52,905 bases of DNA, from the NCBI GenBank assembly GCA_964552015.1, contig CAZKFR010000016.1:1-52905 (forward strand), given 5' to 3'. The notes beneath the pieces are model-generated. The model saw only the letters and a list, made by a program, of their open reading frames with translations. It was not told the DNA's origin and did no database searches. Shown here piece after piece: positions 36,332 to 46,025 of this stretch. Source of the stretch: Rhodocaloribacter sp964552015. Lineage in GTDB: Bacteria > Bacteroidota > Rhodothermia > Rhodothermales > ISCAR-4553. The translations under genes were made by a program, and so were the position numbers. Numbering within the stretch: the stretch's first letter is position 1; the number at the start of each line of letters is the position of its first letter.

Positions 36332-37828
36332 CTCCGGGGACAGGCGCCGGGGGCTGCCTACGATCTCCCTCCGTCGCCGGCGTACGTGGGGGCACTGCGC
36401 GGGATGGGCGTCGAGCCCCGGGTGCAGAGCCGCTGGCTCAACGCCGTCAGCGCCTACCTGACGCCCGAGCAGGTGGAGGCGGTCCGTACCTTGCCCTTCG
36501 TACGCGGCATCCGTCCCGTGGGCGGCATGGCCCCGGTGGACGAAACCGCCCGGCCGCTCGTCGAAGCGCCGAGCCTCCCCCTCGTCCCGCACCGTCTGGC
36601 ACGGCGGCTGGACTACGGCCTCTCGCAGACGCAGCTGGCCCGGGTCAACGCGCTGCCCCCGCTCGAACGGGGACTCAACGGCAGCGGCGTGCGCCTGGGC
36701 ATCATCGACACCGGCCTGGGCGACCTCGCCACCCACCCCGCCTTTGACCGCATGCTGGCCGAGGAACGCTTCCTGGAGAGCCGCGACTTCACCGGGCAGC
36801 CCGACGACGGCAGCCGCCACGGACGCTCCGTCCTCTCCGTCGCCGCCGGCTTCGACGAGGGCGCCCTGATCGGGCCGGGCTACGGAGCGGAGATCCTCCA
36901 CGCCCGGACCGAGTACACGCCCACCGAGACAAACCAGGAGGAAGACAACTTCGTCGCCGGACTCGAGTGGATGGAAGCCGAGGGCGTCGACGTCGTGAAC
37001 GTCTCGCTGGGCTATTCCGAGTTCGATGCCGGGCAGCACAGCTACACCCCGGACGACATGGACGGCGACACCCCCGTGACGACGCAGGCCGCCGACCGGG
37101 CCGCCCAGCTGGGCGTCGTGGTGGTGGTCAGCGCCGGCAACAGCGGCAACGACGCCTGGCGGATCATCACCTCTCCGGCCGATGGGGACTCGGTCATCAC
37201 GGTCGGAGCCGTCGATGCGAACGGCCTGAAGGCCTCCTTCAGTTCGTTCGGCCCCACCGCCGACGGGCGGATCAAGCCCGACGTGTCGGCCCAGGGTGTG
37301 AGCGTCTACCTGGCCAACGCGGCCTCCGGGTACGGTTTCTCGAACGGCACCTCGTTCTCCGCTCCGATGGTCTCGGGCCTGGTGACGCTGCTGCTTCAGG
37401 TCAATCCGGCGCTGACCCCGGTGCAGGTCCGTGACGTGCTCCGGCAGACGGCCTCCCAGAGCACATCGCCGGATAACAGCCTGGGGTGGGGCATCGTCGA
37501 TGCCGAGGCGGCGGTGGCCCTGGCCGAAGCCCTGGCCACCGGCGTGGACGAGGTGCCGGCCCCGGATGCCGTGGAGGTCGACGCCTATCCGCTCCCCGCC
37601 ACCGACCGGGCCGTCGTCGCGGTCCGGGTGCCGGCACCCGTGGCGCAGGCCCGCCTCAGCGTCTATGACCTGCTGGGGCGCCGCATCGCCATGCCCTACG
37701 CCGGCCCCCTCCCGCCCGGCCTGTCCCGCCTCCCGATCGACCTGACCGGCCTGCCCGCAGGGGTTTACCTCTATACCCTGCACACGCCGAAGTTCACCCG
37801 GCACGGACGCCTCGTCGTGACCCGCTGA
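36332..37828 (+). CDS. S8 family (subtilisin-like) serine protease with T9SS sorting domain, 5' end lost
   Basis: About 498 residues remain. They comprise the end of an inhibitor-I9-like propeptide (LNAVSAYLTPEQVEAVRTLPFVRGIRPV) and the subtilase domain with the catalytic triad: Asp in LGIIDTGLG, His in SRHGRSVLS and Ser in NGTSFSAPMVSG, with the oxyanion Asn in VVVSAGNSGND. The last 80 residues (AYPLPATDRAVVAVRVPA, VYDLLGRRIAMPY, LPAGVYLYTL, GRLVVTR) form a type A T9SS C-terminal sorting domain, implying export through the type IX system to the cell surface or medium. The missing 5' part should encode a signal peptide. Confidence 0.9.
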   Translation, partial: LRGQAPGAAYDLPPSPAYVGALRGMGVEPRVQSRWLNAVSAYLTPEQVEAVRTLPFVRGIRPVGGMAPVDETARPLVEAPSLPLVPHRLARRLDYGLSQTQLARVNALPPLERGLNGSGVRLGIIDTGLGDLATHPAFDRMLAEERFLESRDFTGQPDDGSRHGRSVLSVAAGFDEGALIGPGYGAEILHARTEYTPTETNQEEDNFVAGLEWMEAEGVDVVNVSLGYSEFDAGQHSYTPDDMDGDTPVTTQAADRAAQLGVVVVVSAGNSGNDAWRIITSPADGDSVITVGAVDANGLKASFSSFGPTADGRIKPDVSAQGVSVYLANAASGYGFSNGTSFSAPMVSGLVTLLLQVNPALTPVQVRDVLRQTASQSTSPDNSLGWGIVDAEAAVALAEALATGVDEVPAPDAVEVDAYPLPATDRAVVAVRVPAPVAQARLSVYDLLGRRIAMPYAGPLPPGLSRLPIDLTGLPAGVYLYTLHTPKFTRHGRLVVTR

Positions 37829-37902
37829 TGGACGCCCCCGCCGGCCCGGCAGAGCGGGATCGCACGACGACAGGCCCCTGACGTACCTAACCGCAACGCA
37901 CC

Positions 37903-40053
37903 ATGCCCTTCTCGTTCGGCCTCGATCCCTGGTGGCTGGTCCTGTGCCTGCTCGGTGCGGCGGGACTGACCTACTGGACGTACCGGACAACCGTGCCCGC
38001 CCTGCCGGTGGGTCGTCGCGTGGTGCTCGGCGGGCTGCGCTTCGTCGCCCTCGCGATCCTCCTGTTCCTGCTGTTCGAGCCGGTCCTGCGTCGTCTCGCC
38101 ACGCGCGAGCAACCGCCGGTCCTCGCCGTCCTGCTCGACACGAGCCAGAGCCTGCGCCTGGCCCAGCCGGACAGCACCGCGACGCCGCGCCTGATCCGCG
38201 ACGTGATCCAGCGACTCCCGACGGACCGCGTGCCCGGCGAGATTCGGTTCTTCACCTTCGACGGCGACACCCGGCCGCTGGACGACCTCCCCCGCGACTC
38301 CCTCCGGTTCGATGGGCAACGTACCAACATCAGCCAGGCCCTGGCGTTCGTCCGTGAAACCCTCGACGGGGAGCACCTGCAGGGCGTGTTGCTCGTCTCG
38401 GACGGGCAGTACAACACCGGCCGCAACCCGGTCTACGTCGCCGAGCGCTATCCCGTCCCCATCTACACCGTGGCCCTGGGCGACACCACCCGGCGGCGCG
38501 ACGTGCAGATCCGGCGCGTAACGACCAACGATATCGCGTATGCCGGGGTGACGCTGCCCCTCCAGGTCGGCCTCCAGGTGAAAGATTTCCCGGGGGAGCG
38601 CGTCGTCGTGTCGCTGTTCAAGGACGGGCAGCGGCTCCAGTCGGTCCCGGTCACGCTGCCCGAAGGGACGGCCGAAGTGCCGGTGGACCTCGAATACACG
38701 CCCGAGGGCGAAGGCTTGCACCGCCTTCAGGTAACGGTGACGCACCTGCCGGGTGAGGTCACCTACCGGAACAATCGTGAGACCGTCACGATCCAGGTGC
38801 TCAAGAACCGGCGGCGTCTGTTGCTGCTGGCGGCTCCGCCGAACCCGGACCTGGCCGCCCTCCGCCAGCTCCTCGACGCCGACGAGCGGCTCGAGGTCGC
38901 CGCCTTCGTCCAGAAAGCCCCGGGACAATTTTACGAGGGGAACCTGCCCGCTCGCCTCGACGACGTCGACCTGATCGTGCTGGCCGGCTATCCCGGCCCG
39001 GGCGCCGACCCCGTCGTCCTGCAACGGGTCGCCGAAGCTGCCGAGGCCGGCACCCCCCTCCTGTTCCTCTACCACGGCCGGACGGACCTCCGCCTGCTCC
39101 AGACGTACCTGGGTGCCTACCTCCCGGCGACGCCCCGCGTCATCCGCCGCGGCCTCGTCGAGGCCGTCCCGGTGCCGACACCGGAAGGCCGGCGCCATCC
39201 GGTGCTCATGCTGCCCTCGGTGTCCGCCGAGCGGATGCGTCGCCTTCCGCCGCTCCGCTACAGCGAGACGCGCTGGGACGTCAGCCCCGACGCCCGGGTG
39301 CTGCTCACCACCGAGGTGCGTGGCGTGGCCCTGAACGACCCGTTGCTCCTCCTCCGCCGGCGGGGCCGCGCCCGCTCGGCCGCCCTCCTGGGCGACGGCA
39401 CCTGGCGCTGGAAGAACCTGCCCGAGAGCCTGGACGACCTCACCCCCGTCTGGCCGGGCCTCGTGGACCACCTGATCCAGTGGGTCGCAGCCCGCGAAGA
39501 CGACCGCCAGGTGCGCGTGCAACCCGTCGAGAACATCTTCGGCGGCGACGAGCCCGTCCAGCTCACCGGGCAGGTCTACGACGAGAGCCTCAACCCGATC
39601 GACGACGCGGCCGTCTCCGTCGAGATCACCGCGCCGGACGGCACCCGCTTCCCTCACAGCATGAACGCTCTCGGCAACGGACGCTACCTCCTCGACCTGG
39701 GTGCCATGCCCGAAGGGACGTACCGCTACACGGCCACCGCCACCCGCGACGGGGCAACCCTCGGCACCGATGAAGGCTCCTTCGCAGTCGGCGCCCTGGC
39801 CCTGGAGTTCAAGGAAACCTCCGCCAACGTCGCCCTCCTGCGGCAGATCGCGGCCCGCTCCGGCGGCAGGTTTTTCCTGCCGGATGACCTGCCGGCCCTG
39901 CCCGACAGCCTCGTCGCCTCCGGCCTGTTCACGCCCCTCCGGATCGAGGAAGCCACCGAAATCCGGCTCTGGCAGCGCTATCCCTTCATGATCCTCGTGG
40001 TCCTGCTCCTTACGACGGAGTGGTTTCTGCGAAAACGTAGCGGCATGGTGTGA
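37903..40053 (+). CDS. VWA-domain membrane protein
   Basis: A 716-residue protein: two N-terminal membrane helices (WWLVLCLLGAAGLTYW, FVALAILLFLLFEPVL), a von Willebrand A-like domain (about 73-240) with MIDAS start Asp79-T-Ser81-Q-Ser83 and VLLVSDGQYNTG, Ig-like segments, a Rossmann-like part resembling class I glutamine amidotransferase-like domains (RRLLLLAAPPNPDLAALRQL, DLIVLAGYP), then another Ig-like region and a final membrane helix (FMILVVLLLTTEWFLR). This design is common to large BatA/BatB-like and 'glutamine amidotransferase-like' membrane proteins of Bacteroidota, whose role is not defined. It probably senses or organises envelope proteins. The M20 gene follows closely. Confidence 0.82.
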   Translation: MPFSFGLDPWWLVLCLLGAAGLTYWTYRTTVPALPVGRRVVLGGLRFVALAILLFLLFEPVLRRLATREQPPVLAVLLDTSQSLRLAQPDSTATPRLIRDVIQRLPTDRVPGEIRFFTFDGDTRPLDDLPRDSLRFDGQRTNISQALAFVRETLDGEHLQGVLLVSDGQYNTGRNPVYVAERYPVPIYTVALGDTTRRRDVQIRRVTTNDIAYAGVTLPLQVGLQVKDFPGERVVVSLFKDGQRLQSVPVTLPEGTAEVPVDLEYTPEGEGLHRLQVTVTHLPGEVTYRNNRETVTIQVLKNRRRLLLLAAPPNPDLAALRQLLDADERLEVAAFVQKAPGQFYEGNLPARLDDVDLIVLAGYPGPGADPVVLQRVAEAAEAGTPLLFLYHGRTDLRLLQTYLGAYLPATPRVIRRGLVEAVPVPTPEGRRHPVLMLPSVSAERMRRLPPLRYSETRWDVSPDARVLLTTEVRGVALNDPLLLLRRRGRARSAALLGDGTWRWKNLPESLDDLTPVWPGLVDHLIQWVAAREDDRQVRVQPVENIFGGDEPVQLTGQVYDESLNPIDDAAVSVEITAPDGTRFPHSMNALGNGRYLLDLGAMPEGTYRYTATATRDGATLGTDEGSFAVGALALEFKETSANVALLRQIAARSGGRFFLPDDLPALPDSLVASGLFTPLRIEEATEIRLWQRYPFMILVVLLLTTEWFLRKRSGMV

Positions 40054-40202
40054 TCCGGCACGAAATGCGCCGCCGTGCGTACATGGCCCCGCTGCCAACC
40101 CTTGCTGATGGAGTCAACCGGTCCAGCGCACCCATGCCGCACGAACCCGCCATGCCTACCCCACCGCTTGCCATGCGTCGGACCCACGACGGAACCGAGG
40201 CG

Positions 40203-41375
40203 ATGATCCCGCAGGACCTGGAGACGCTCCTGCGCACCATCCGGCGTCATCTGCACATGCACCCGGAGCTGGGCACGCAGGAGTTCGAGACCGCCACCTT
40301 CATCCGTGAGGTGCTGCAGATGCACGGGCTTCGCCCGGTGGGACCGATCGCCGGTACGGGCCTCTACGTGGACATCGAGGGCGCCCATCCCGGGCCCGCC
40401 GTCGGCTACCGCGCCGACATCGACGCGCTGCCCATCCCGGACGCCAAACAGGTCCCCTATGCCTCGCGCACGCCGGGGGTGGCCCACCTCTGCGGACATG
40501 ACGTCCACACCGCCGTGGCCCTGGGGGTAGCGCTGCTGCTCGACCGCCACCGGGAGGACCTCCATGGCCGGGTCCGGGTGTTCTTCCAGCCCAACGAGGA
40601 AGGCATCCCCAGCGGTGCACCGCTCATGATCCGCGACGGCGTGCTCGAGGGGCTCGAAGCCGTCTATGCCATCCATGTGGACCCGACGTTGCCGGTGGGT
40701 GTCTACGGCCTCATCAGCGGAGCGGCCACGGCCTCGGCGGATCAGTTCCGCGTCGTCGTCCAGGGGCCCGGCACCGGCCATTCCGCCCGCCCCCACCAGA
40801 GCATCGACACGGTCTGGGTGGCCACCCAGATCATGAGCGCGCTCTACCCGCTGGCCGGCCGCATCACCGACGCCCGCAACGCCGCCGTCCTGACCATCTG
40901 CCGCGTCCACGGCGGCGAGGCGTACAACGTCATCCCGGAGCGGGTCTGGTTTGGCGGCACGATCCGCTGCACCGAGCCCGAAGACCGCGCCCGCCTCAAG
41001 GATCAGCTCATCCGAACTGCCTCGGCCATCGGGCATCTGCACCGGGCACACGTCGAAGTGGACTTCGACGATGGCGCCCCGGCCGTCCGCAACGACCCTC
41101 GCCTGATCGACACCGTACGGCAAACGATCCTCGAGATGCACGGCCCGGAGGCCATCTTCGAGATCCCGTGCCCCAGCATGGGTGGCGAAGACTTCGCGTA
41201 CTACCTCGAAGAAGTGCCCGGGGCACTGATCCGCGTCGGCACGGCGTCCGGCCCCGAGACGAGCCACCCGCTGCACGACAGCTGCTTCGATGTGGATGAG
41301 GCCGCGCTGGTCCCGGCGGCGCACCTCATGAGCCGCGTCCTCCGCAGCCACCTGGAACGCCATCCCCTCGGCTGA
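40203..41375 (+). CDS. M20-family amidohydrolase
   Basis: A 390-residue metallohydrolase of the M20D (aminoacylase/carboxypeptidase) type. Motifs in order: IRRHLHMHPELGTQEFET at the start, YRADIDALPI, HLCGHDVHTAVALG with the metal His and Asp, QPNEEG with the catalytic Glu, and SMGGEDFAYYLEEVPGA near the end. Such enzymes remove acyl groups from amino acids or cleave related amides with two metal ions. The ATG at 40203 gives the usual family length; the frame stays open to a GTG at 40050 (441 residues) that overlaps the upstream stop, with other ATGs between, so the start is uncertain. No signal peptide with the chosen start. Confidence 0.85.
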   Translation: MIPQDLETLLRTIRRHLHMHPELGTQEFETATFIREVLQMHGLRPVGPIAGTGLYVDIEGAHPGPAVGYRADIDALPIPDAKQVPYASRTPGVAHLCGHDVHTAVALGVALLLDRHREDLHGRVRVFFQPNEEGIPSGAPLMIRDGVLEGLEAVYAIHVDPTLPVGVYGLISGAATASADQFRVVVQGPGTGHSARPHQSIDTVWVATQIMSALYPLAGRITDARNAAVLTICRVHGGEAYNVIPERVWFGGTIRCTEPEDRARLKDQLIRTASAIGHLHRAHVEVDFDDGAPAVRNDPRLIDTVRQTILEMHGPEAIFEIPCPSMGGEDFAYYLEEVPGALIRVGTASGPETSHPLHDSCFDVDEAALVPAAHLMSRVLRSHLERHPLG

Positions 41376-41507
41376 CCCGCGACGTGCACCTGCACAAGGC
41401 GTGGCATTTGGTCACGGTATTGTGGATTTTACGGCATCGCCAACCGGATCGCTTCCCGGCGGACGATGCCGCTCTCGCTTCCTCCACAGCCACCGAACGA
41501 GCCGTCG

Positions 41508-44500
41508 ATGCCCCGCGCCCTTTCCCTTCTCCTCGTTGCTCTGGCCCTGCTGCCCGTCCCGGCCACGGCCCAGTTCGTCGATACCTTCGCCGACGGCGAC
41601 TTCACCACGAATCCGACCTGGGTGGGCGAAACCGACCGCTGGCAGGTCGTCCCCTTCGGCAGCGACTTCGCCCTGCAGACGAACGGTGTGGCCGCTTCCG
41701 ACACCCTCCACCTGGCCACGGCCTCCACGCAGGCCTTCGGACAGTGGCGTTTCACCTTCCGGTACGAAGGCGGGGCCCTGAGCAACTTCAACCTGATCCG
41801 GGTCTTCCTCCTGGCCGACACGCCCGACCTCGAAGGCAACGTTCGCGGCTACCACCTGCAGATCGGCACGAACAACCGTGACGTCCGGGTCTACCGGAGC
41901 GACCCCGGCATCTCGGGCGGGCGCACCCTCCTGGCCCAGTCCGACGCCGATGTCATCGCCGGGGACGCCCGCACGGTATCCGTCCATGTCACCCGCACGC
42001 CCGAAGGCATGTGGACCGTAACGCTCGACGACGCCCCGGTCCTGGCCTTCACCGAGACAGGCCCCCTCCTCACCGAAAGCACGCATTTCGGCCTGTGGGT
42101 CAAGCATTCCTCGACCCGCGGGCAGGGCTACTTCTTCGACGACTTCGACGTCAACCCCGAGGTCGTGGACACCGTCCCCCCCCGCGTCGCTGCGCTGGTG
42201 TACGACGAGGGCCTGCCCGGTTTCCTCGTCACGTTCACCGAAGACATCGACTTCGCCACCGTCGGAACCGGCGATGTGACGATCACGGGCGACCCGGTCA
42301 TCCTTTCCATCGTCCCCACCTCGGGAAACGAAGTAACCGGCGGCTTTTCGGTGCAACTCCGCGACCCGCTCCCCTCCGGGGACTACGACGTGACGCTGCG
42401 CGACATCGCCGACCTGGCCGGGAACGTGCTCGCGGATACGACGATCACCGTGACCGTCGTGGCGGACGAGACGCCCCCCGTGCTCCTCGGTGCCGAAGCC
42501 GTCTCCTCGACCGAAGTGCACGTAACCTTCGACGAGCCGGTGGTCCTCGACGCAAACGCGTTCCAGATCTCGGACGGCATCACGGTGACGGGCCTCCTGA
42601 ACGTCATCGTGCCGGAATTCCCGTATGACGACGTCGTGATGCTGGCCGTGGACCCACCGCTCACCCCCAACTTCGAGTACACCCTGACGGTGCAGAACCT
42701 CACCGATGCGGCCGGGAACGTGCTGGTGCAGGCCCAGACGACCTTTATCCTGTTCCAGGAGATCGTGCCCGCGCGGGGCGAGGTGGTCGTCAATGAGATC
42801 ATGTACGACCCACCCGCCGGTGGCAGCGAATACGTCGAACTCTTCAACTGCTCCGATCGGACCTTCGACCTGAGCACCTTCACCCTGGCCGACAACCGCC
42901 TGGCCCCCGTGCCCGTCACCGACGAACCCACGCTGCTGCCTCCCGGCGGCTACGCCGTCCTCGTCGACGACGCGACGGCCTTCGAGGCCGCCTTCCCCGG
43001 CGTCGCGTTCGTCGAGGTCGCCGCCTTCCCGGCGCTGAACAACAGCGGCGACGCCGTGGTGCTCCTGGCCGGCGAGGCCGTCATCGACTCGGTAGCCTAC
43101 CTGCCGGCCTGGGGCGGAGCGAAGGCCGCCCTCGAACGGCGTGACCCGGCCGGGCCGTCGAGCCACCCGGTCAACTGGGGCACGTCGACCGACCCGCGCG
43201 GGGGGACGCCGGGCGCACGCAACACCCTGTTCGCCCCCGACACCACCCCGCCGGCCCCGGTTTTTGCCGATCAGCCCGGTCCGCGCGTCGTCGACGTGTT
43301 TTTCGACGAGCCCCTGGACCCGGCCACCGTACAGCCGACCGATTTCGCCGTGGGCACCGCCTCGCCTGTGGACGTAACCCTGCTCGATGGCGACACGCGC
43401 ACCCGCCTCACCTTCGGCACGGACGTAACGGGTACTTCCGTCATGGTGCGCGGGGTGGCCGACCCGACCGGCAACACGCTTGCGGAGGCCTCGGTGACGC
43501 TGGCCCGCCTGCCCGGGCCCGGCGACGTGGTCATCAACGAGATCATGTATGACCCGCTGGCCGACCCGAACGACGGCCNNNNNNNNNNNNNNNNNNNNNN
43601 NNNNNNNNNNNNNNNNNNNNNNNNNNNNNNNNNNNNNNNNNNNNNNNNNNNNNNNNNNNNNNNNNNNNNNNNNNNNNNGACGTGGTCATCAACGAGATCA
43701 TGTATGACCCGCTGGCCGACCCGAACGACGGCCTGCCCGACCAGCCCGAGTACGTCGAACTCTTCAACCGCTCCGGCGACCTGATCAGCCTGCGTGGCGC
43801 CTACTGGTCCGACGTGCCCGACGAAAACGGCGAGGCCGACACGACGCGGTTTGCCGAGGGGCCGGCGGCCCTCCCGCCCGGGGGCTATGCCGTCGTCTTC
43901 GCCCAGCCCGACGCCCTGACCGGGGACGATCTCTACGTCCGTTCCACGCTCGTGCTGGCCTTCCCGGCCGATTACCGGGACCTCGGCGCCACCCTCCTGC
44001 CCGTACGGGCTACCTCGCTGGGCCTCACCAACAGCGGCGACCTCATCCGCCTGCACCGCCCCGACGACGTGATCCTCGACGAGGTGTTCTACGAACCCGC
44101 CTGGCACGATGCGGCCAGGGCGGAGACGGACGGCGTGGCCCTCGAGCGTATCGACCCGGCCGGCCCCTCCGGGGCCGCCACGAACTGGACGAGTTCCCGG
44201 GCTCCGGAGGGGGGTACACCGGGACGCTCCAACAGCGTCGCGCCGGTAGAAGCCCGCCTGCCCGGGCCCGGCGACGTGGTCATCAACGAGATCATGTACG
44301 AGCCGCTGGCCGACCCGAACGACGGCCGGCCCGACCAGCCTGAGTACGTCGAACTCTTCAACCGCTCCGGTGAGCCGCTGGCCCTCAACGGCCTGTTTCT
44401 CACCGACCGCCCCGACGAAAACGGCGAGGCCGACACCTTACGCATCGCCTTTGCACCGATCGTCCTCCCGCCGGGCGGCTATGCCGTCGTCTACAACGTC

Positions 44501-45178
44501 CCTTCCGGCACGCCGGACCCGGCCCGGGTCGAGGTACTCACCGCCCCGTTCCCCACGCTCGATCCGGATGCCCCCGACCTCGTCCTCCTCCCCCTGCGGC
44601 GCAGCCTGGGCCTCGACAACGGCGGCGACCTCGTCCGCCTCCACGCCCCGGACGGCCTCGCCCTCGATGAAGTGGCCTACGACCCGGCCTGGCACCATCC
44701 CAACCTGCGCAGCACACGGGGCACCGCCCTCGAGCGCATCGACCCGGACGCCCCGGCGGGTCTGCCCGAAAACTGGACGAGCGCCGTCACCCCCGAGGGC
44801 GGCACGCCGGGCTTCCAGAACAGCGTCTACCTCCGGGCGGCCGGCGCAATGGAGGTCCCCGGCCTCGTGATCGATCCCTCCCCGTTCTCCCCCGACCGTG
44901 ACGGCCATGAGGATGTGACCGCGATCCGCTATACGCTGCGCAACGTGCCGTCTCTCCTACGCGCCCGCATCTTCGACGCGAGTGGGCGGCCGGTGCGCAC
45001 CCTCGAAGCCGCCAGCCTCTCCGGACGCACCGGCACCCTGATCTGGGATGGCCTCGACGATGAGGGCCGGTCGCTGCGCATCGGCATCTACGTCGTGTTC
45101 CTCGAAGCCGTCGCTGCCGAAGCCGGTGCCACCGAAACGTACAGGGCCCCCGTTGTACTGGCACGCCCGCTCAACTGA
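41508..45178 (+). CDS. Secreted lamin-tail-domain repeat protein, interrupted by a scaffold gap
   Basis: With one copy of a 55-base duplication and 100 N removed the frame is continuous and gives 1171 residues. The signal peptide is ALSLLLVALALLPVPATAQ. A concanavalin-like N-terminal region follows (about 20-210), then two SbsA-like Ig domains (PPRVAALVYDEGLPGF, PPVLLGAEAVSSTEV), and at least three lamin-tail domains, each starting VVINEIMYDP...EYVELFNRS and ending in a GGTPG-N-S block. The C-terminal FlgD-like Ig domain (RARIFDASGRPVRTLEAA, DGLDDEGRSLRIGIYVVFLE) may be a variant sorting or anchoring domain. Lamin-tail proteins are surface or secreted and often found beside nucleases; no catalytic domain is seen here. 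Confidence 0.82.
43503..44327. repeat. Internal DNA repeat of the lamin-tail gene and overlap-flanked gap
   Basis: Bases 43503-43578 recur at 44252-44327 with two differences, both in the EIMYDP/EIMYEP codons. The 100-N gap at 43579-43678 falls in this repeat, and bases 43524-43578 are duplicated exactly at 43679-43733 (55 bases). A simple collapse restores the frame, but because the region is repetitive, one or more extra repeat units could have been lost. Confidence 0.85.
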
Positions 45179-45357
45179 ACCCGTGCGGCAGGCTTCTCCC
45201 CTGCTCCCGCCTTTTCCGGCAAGAATTGCCCGCACCAGAGGCGCCTGATCCACCGATTATTCCCGCCCCGACATGGAACTGCCCTGCCCTCATGACGTTG
45301 CACAGGATGCCGTATGGCAAGGCCATCCCATGTCCACCAAACCATCCAGATAACGGT

Positions 45358-45714
45358 ATGGGCTCGACGACCACGCAGGCCCCTCCTACCCCGATCACGC
45401 TGTCCCCGCGAGCGGCCGAAGAGATCAAAAAGATCATGCAGACCAAAGAGATTCCCGAGGGCTTCGGGCTCCGGGTCGGCGTGCGTGGCGGGGGCTGCTC
45501 GGGTATGAGCTACATCCTCGGATTCGACAAGAAGCGGGAGCATGACACCGCCTTCGAACTCGACGGTATCGTCGTTTATATGGACAAACGGCACGGGCTG
45601 TACCTGATGGGCACCGTAATCGACTATCACGACGGCCTCAATGCCCGTGGTTTCACGTTCGAGAACCCCAATGCGGTCTCTACCTGCGGGTGTGGTTCCA
45701 GCTTTGCCGCCTGA
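45358..45714 (+). CDS. HesB/IscA-type iron-sulfur cluster carrier
   Basis: A 118-residue A-type carrier. The three cluster-ligating Cys are Cys47 in RGGGCSGMSY and Cys110 and Cys112 in STCGCGSSF, and DGIVVYMDKR and FENPNA are the usual conserved blocks. It passes Fe-S clusters from the scaffold to client enzymes. No isc or suf genes are adjacent. The ATG at 45358 is chosen because the core begins soon after; upstream in-frame codons (from 45226) encode a Pro-rich stretch without family similarity. The close match to ErpA/IscA length supports this. Confidence 0.9.
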   Translation: MGSTTTQAPPTPITLSPRAAEEIKKIMQTKEIPEGFGLRVGVRGGGCSGMSYILGFDKKREHDTAFELDGIVVYMDKRHGLYLMGTVIDYHDGLNARGFTFENPNAVSTCGCGSSFAA

Positions 45715-46025
45715 ACATACCTCACGCACCATCCGCGCACAAGCGACCTGCACCGAGATCGCCCCTTCGTGGCGGGATAGCGAGCCGAGCGGCCGCATCC
45801 CCGCATCGGCGTGTGTGGCCCCGTGCCGCGCGCGCTTTTTTAACCCCTGCACGGCACGTGGTCCCGGATCCATACCCGGCATCTTTTCAAGGACCTGTGC
45901 GTAGTGAACAGATACCACCCACTTTGGTCTGGTATTTGTTGACTCCTTAAACAGACAGCCATCACGAGCTGCACGCCCGAGGGAGGATGGCCCGAGGCGT
46001 GCCGCGTGGTACAGACGAGTTTAGC
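45715..46025. other. Long intergenic region upstream of clpC
   Basis: About 311 bases between the Fe-S carrier and clpC. I see no open frame of coding character. It contains an AACAGATACCA/TGGTATTTGTT inverted repeat (45907-45940), described separately, and a T-rich spot near 45838. No CIRCE (TTAGCACTC) or CtsR-like direct repeat is visible. Confidence 0.6.
45904..45943. promoter_or_regulatory. Inverted repeat, possible operator for clpC
   Basis: GTGAACAGATACCA (45904-45917) and TGGTATTTGTTGAC (45930-45943) are complementary at 12 of 14 positions with a 12-base centre. There is no T run after it on the plus strand, so it does not look like a terminator for the upstream gene. It lies 43-82 bases before the preferred clpC start, suiting an operator or a leader hairpin. 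The binding factor is unknown. Confidence 0.4.

Noticed and set aside
35297..37828. Antiporter-protease fusion through the N run
   Set aside because: The N count is a placeholder, so the shared frame is chance; the two protein families are not known to fuse and each lacks its own end.
34628..37990. 1120-codon open frame on the minus strand across two gaps
   Set aside because: It is opposite the deaminase, antiporter and protease genes, passes through N, and has a shadow-type composition with no domain.
45715..46025. CIRCE or CtsR operator before clpC
   Set aside because: Neither TTAGCACTC-type arms nor GGTCAAA direct repeats are present.
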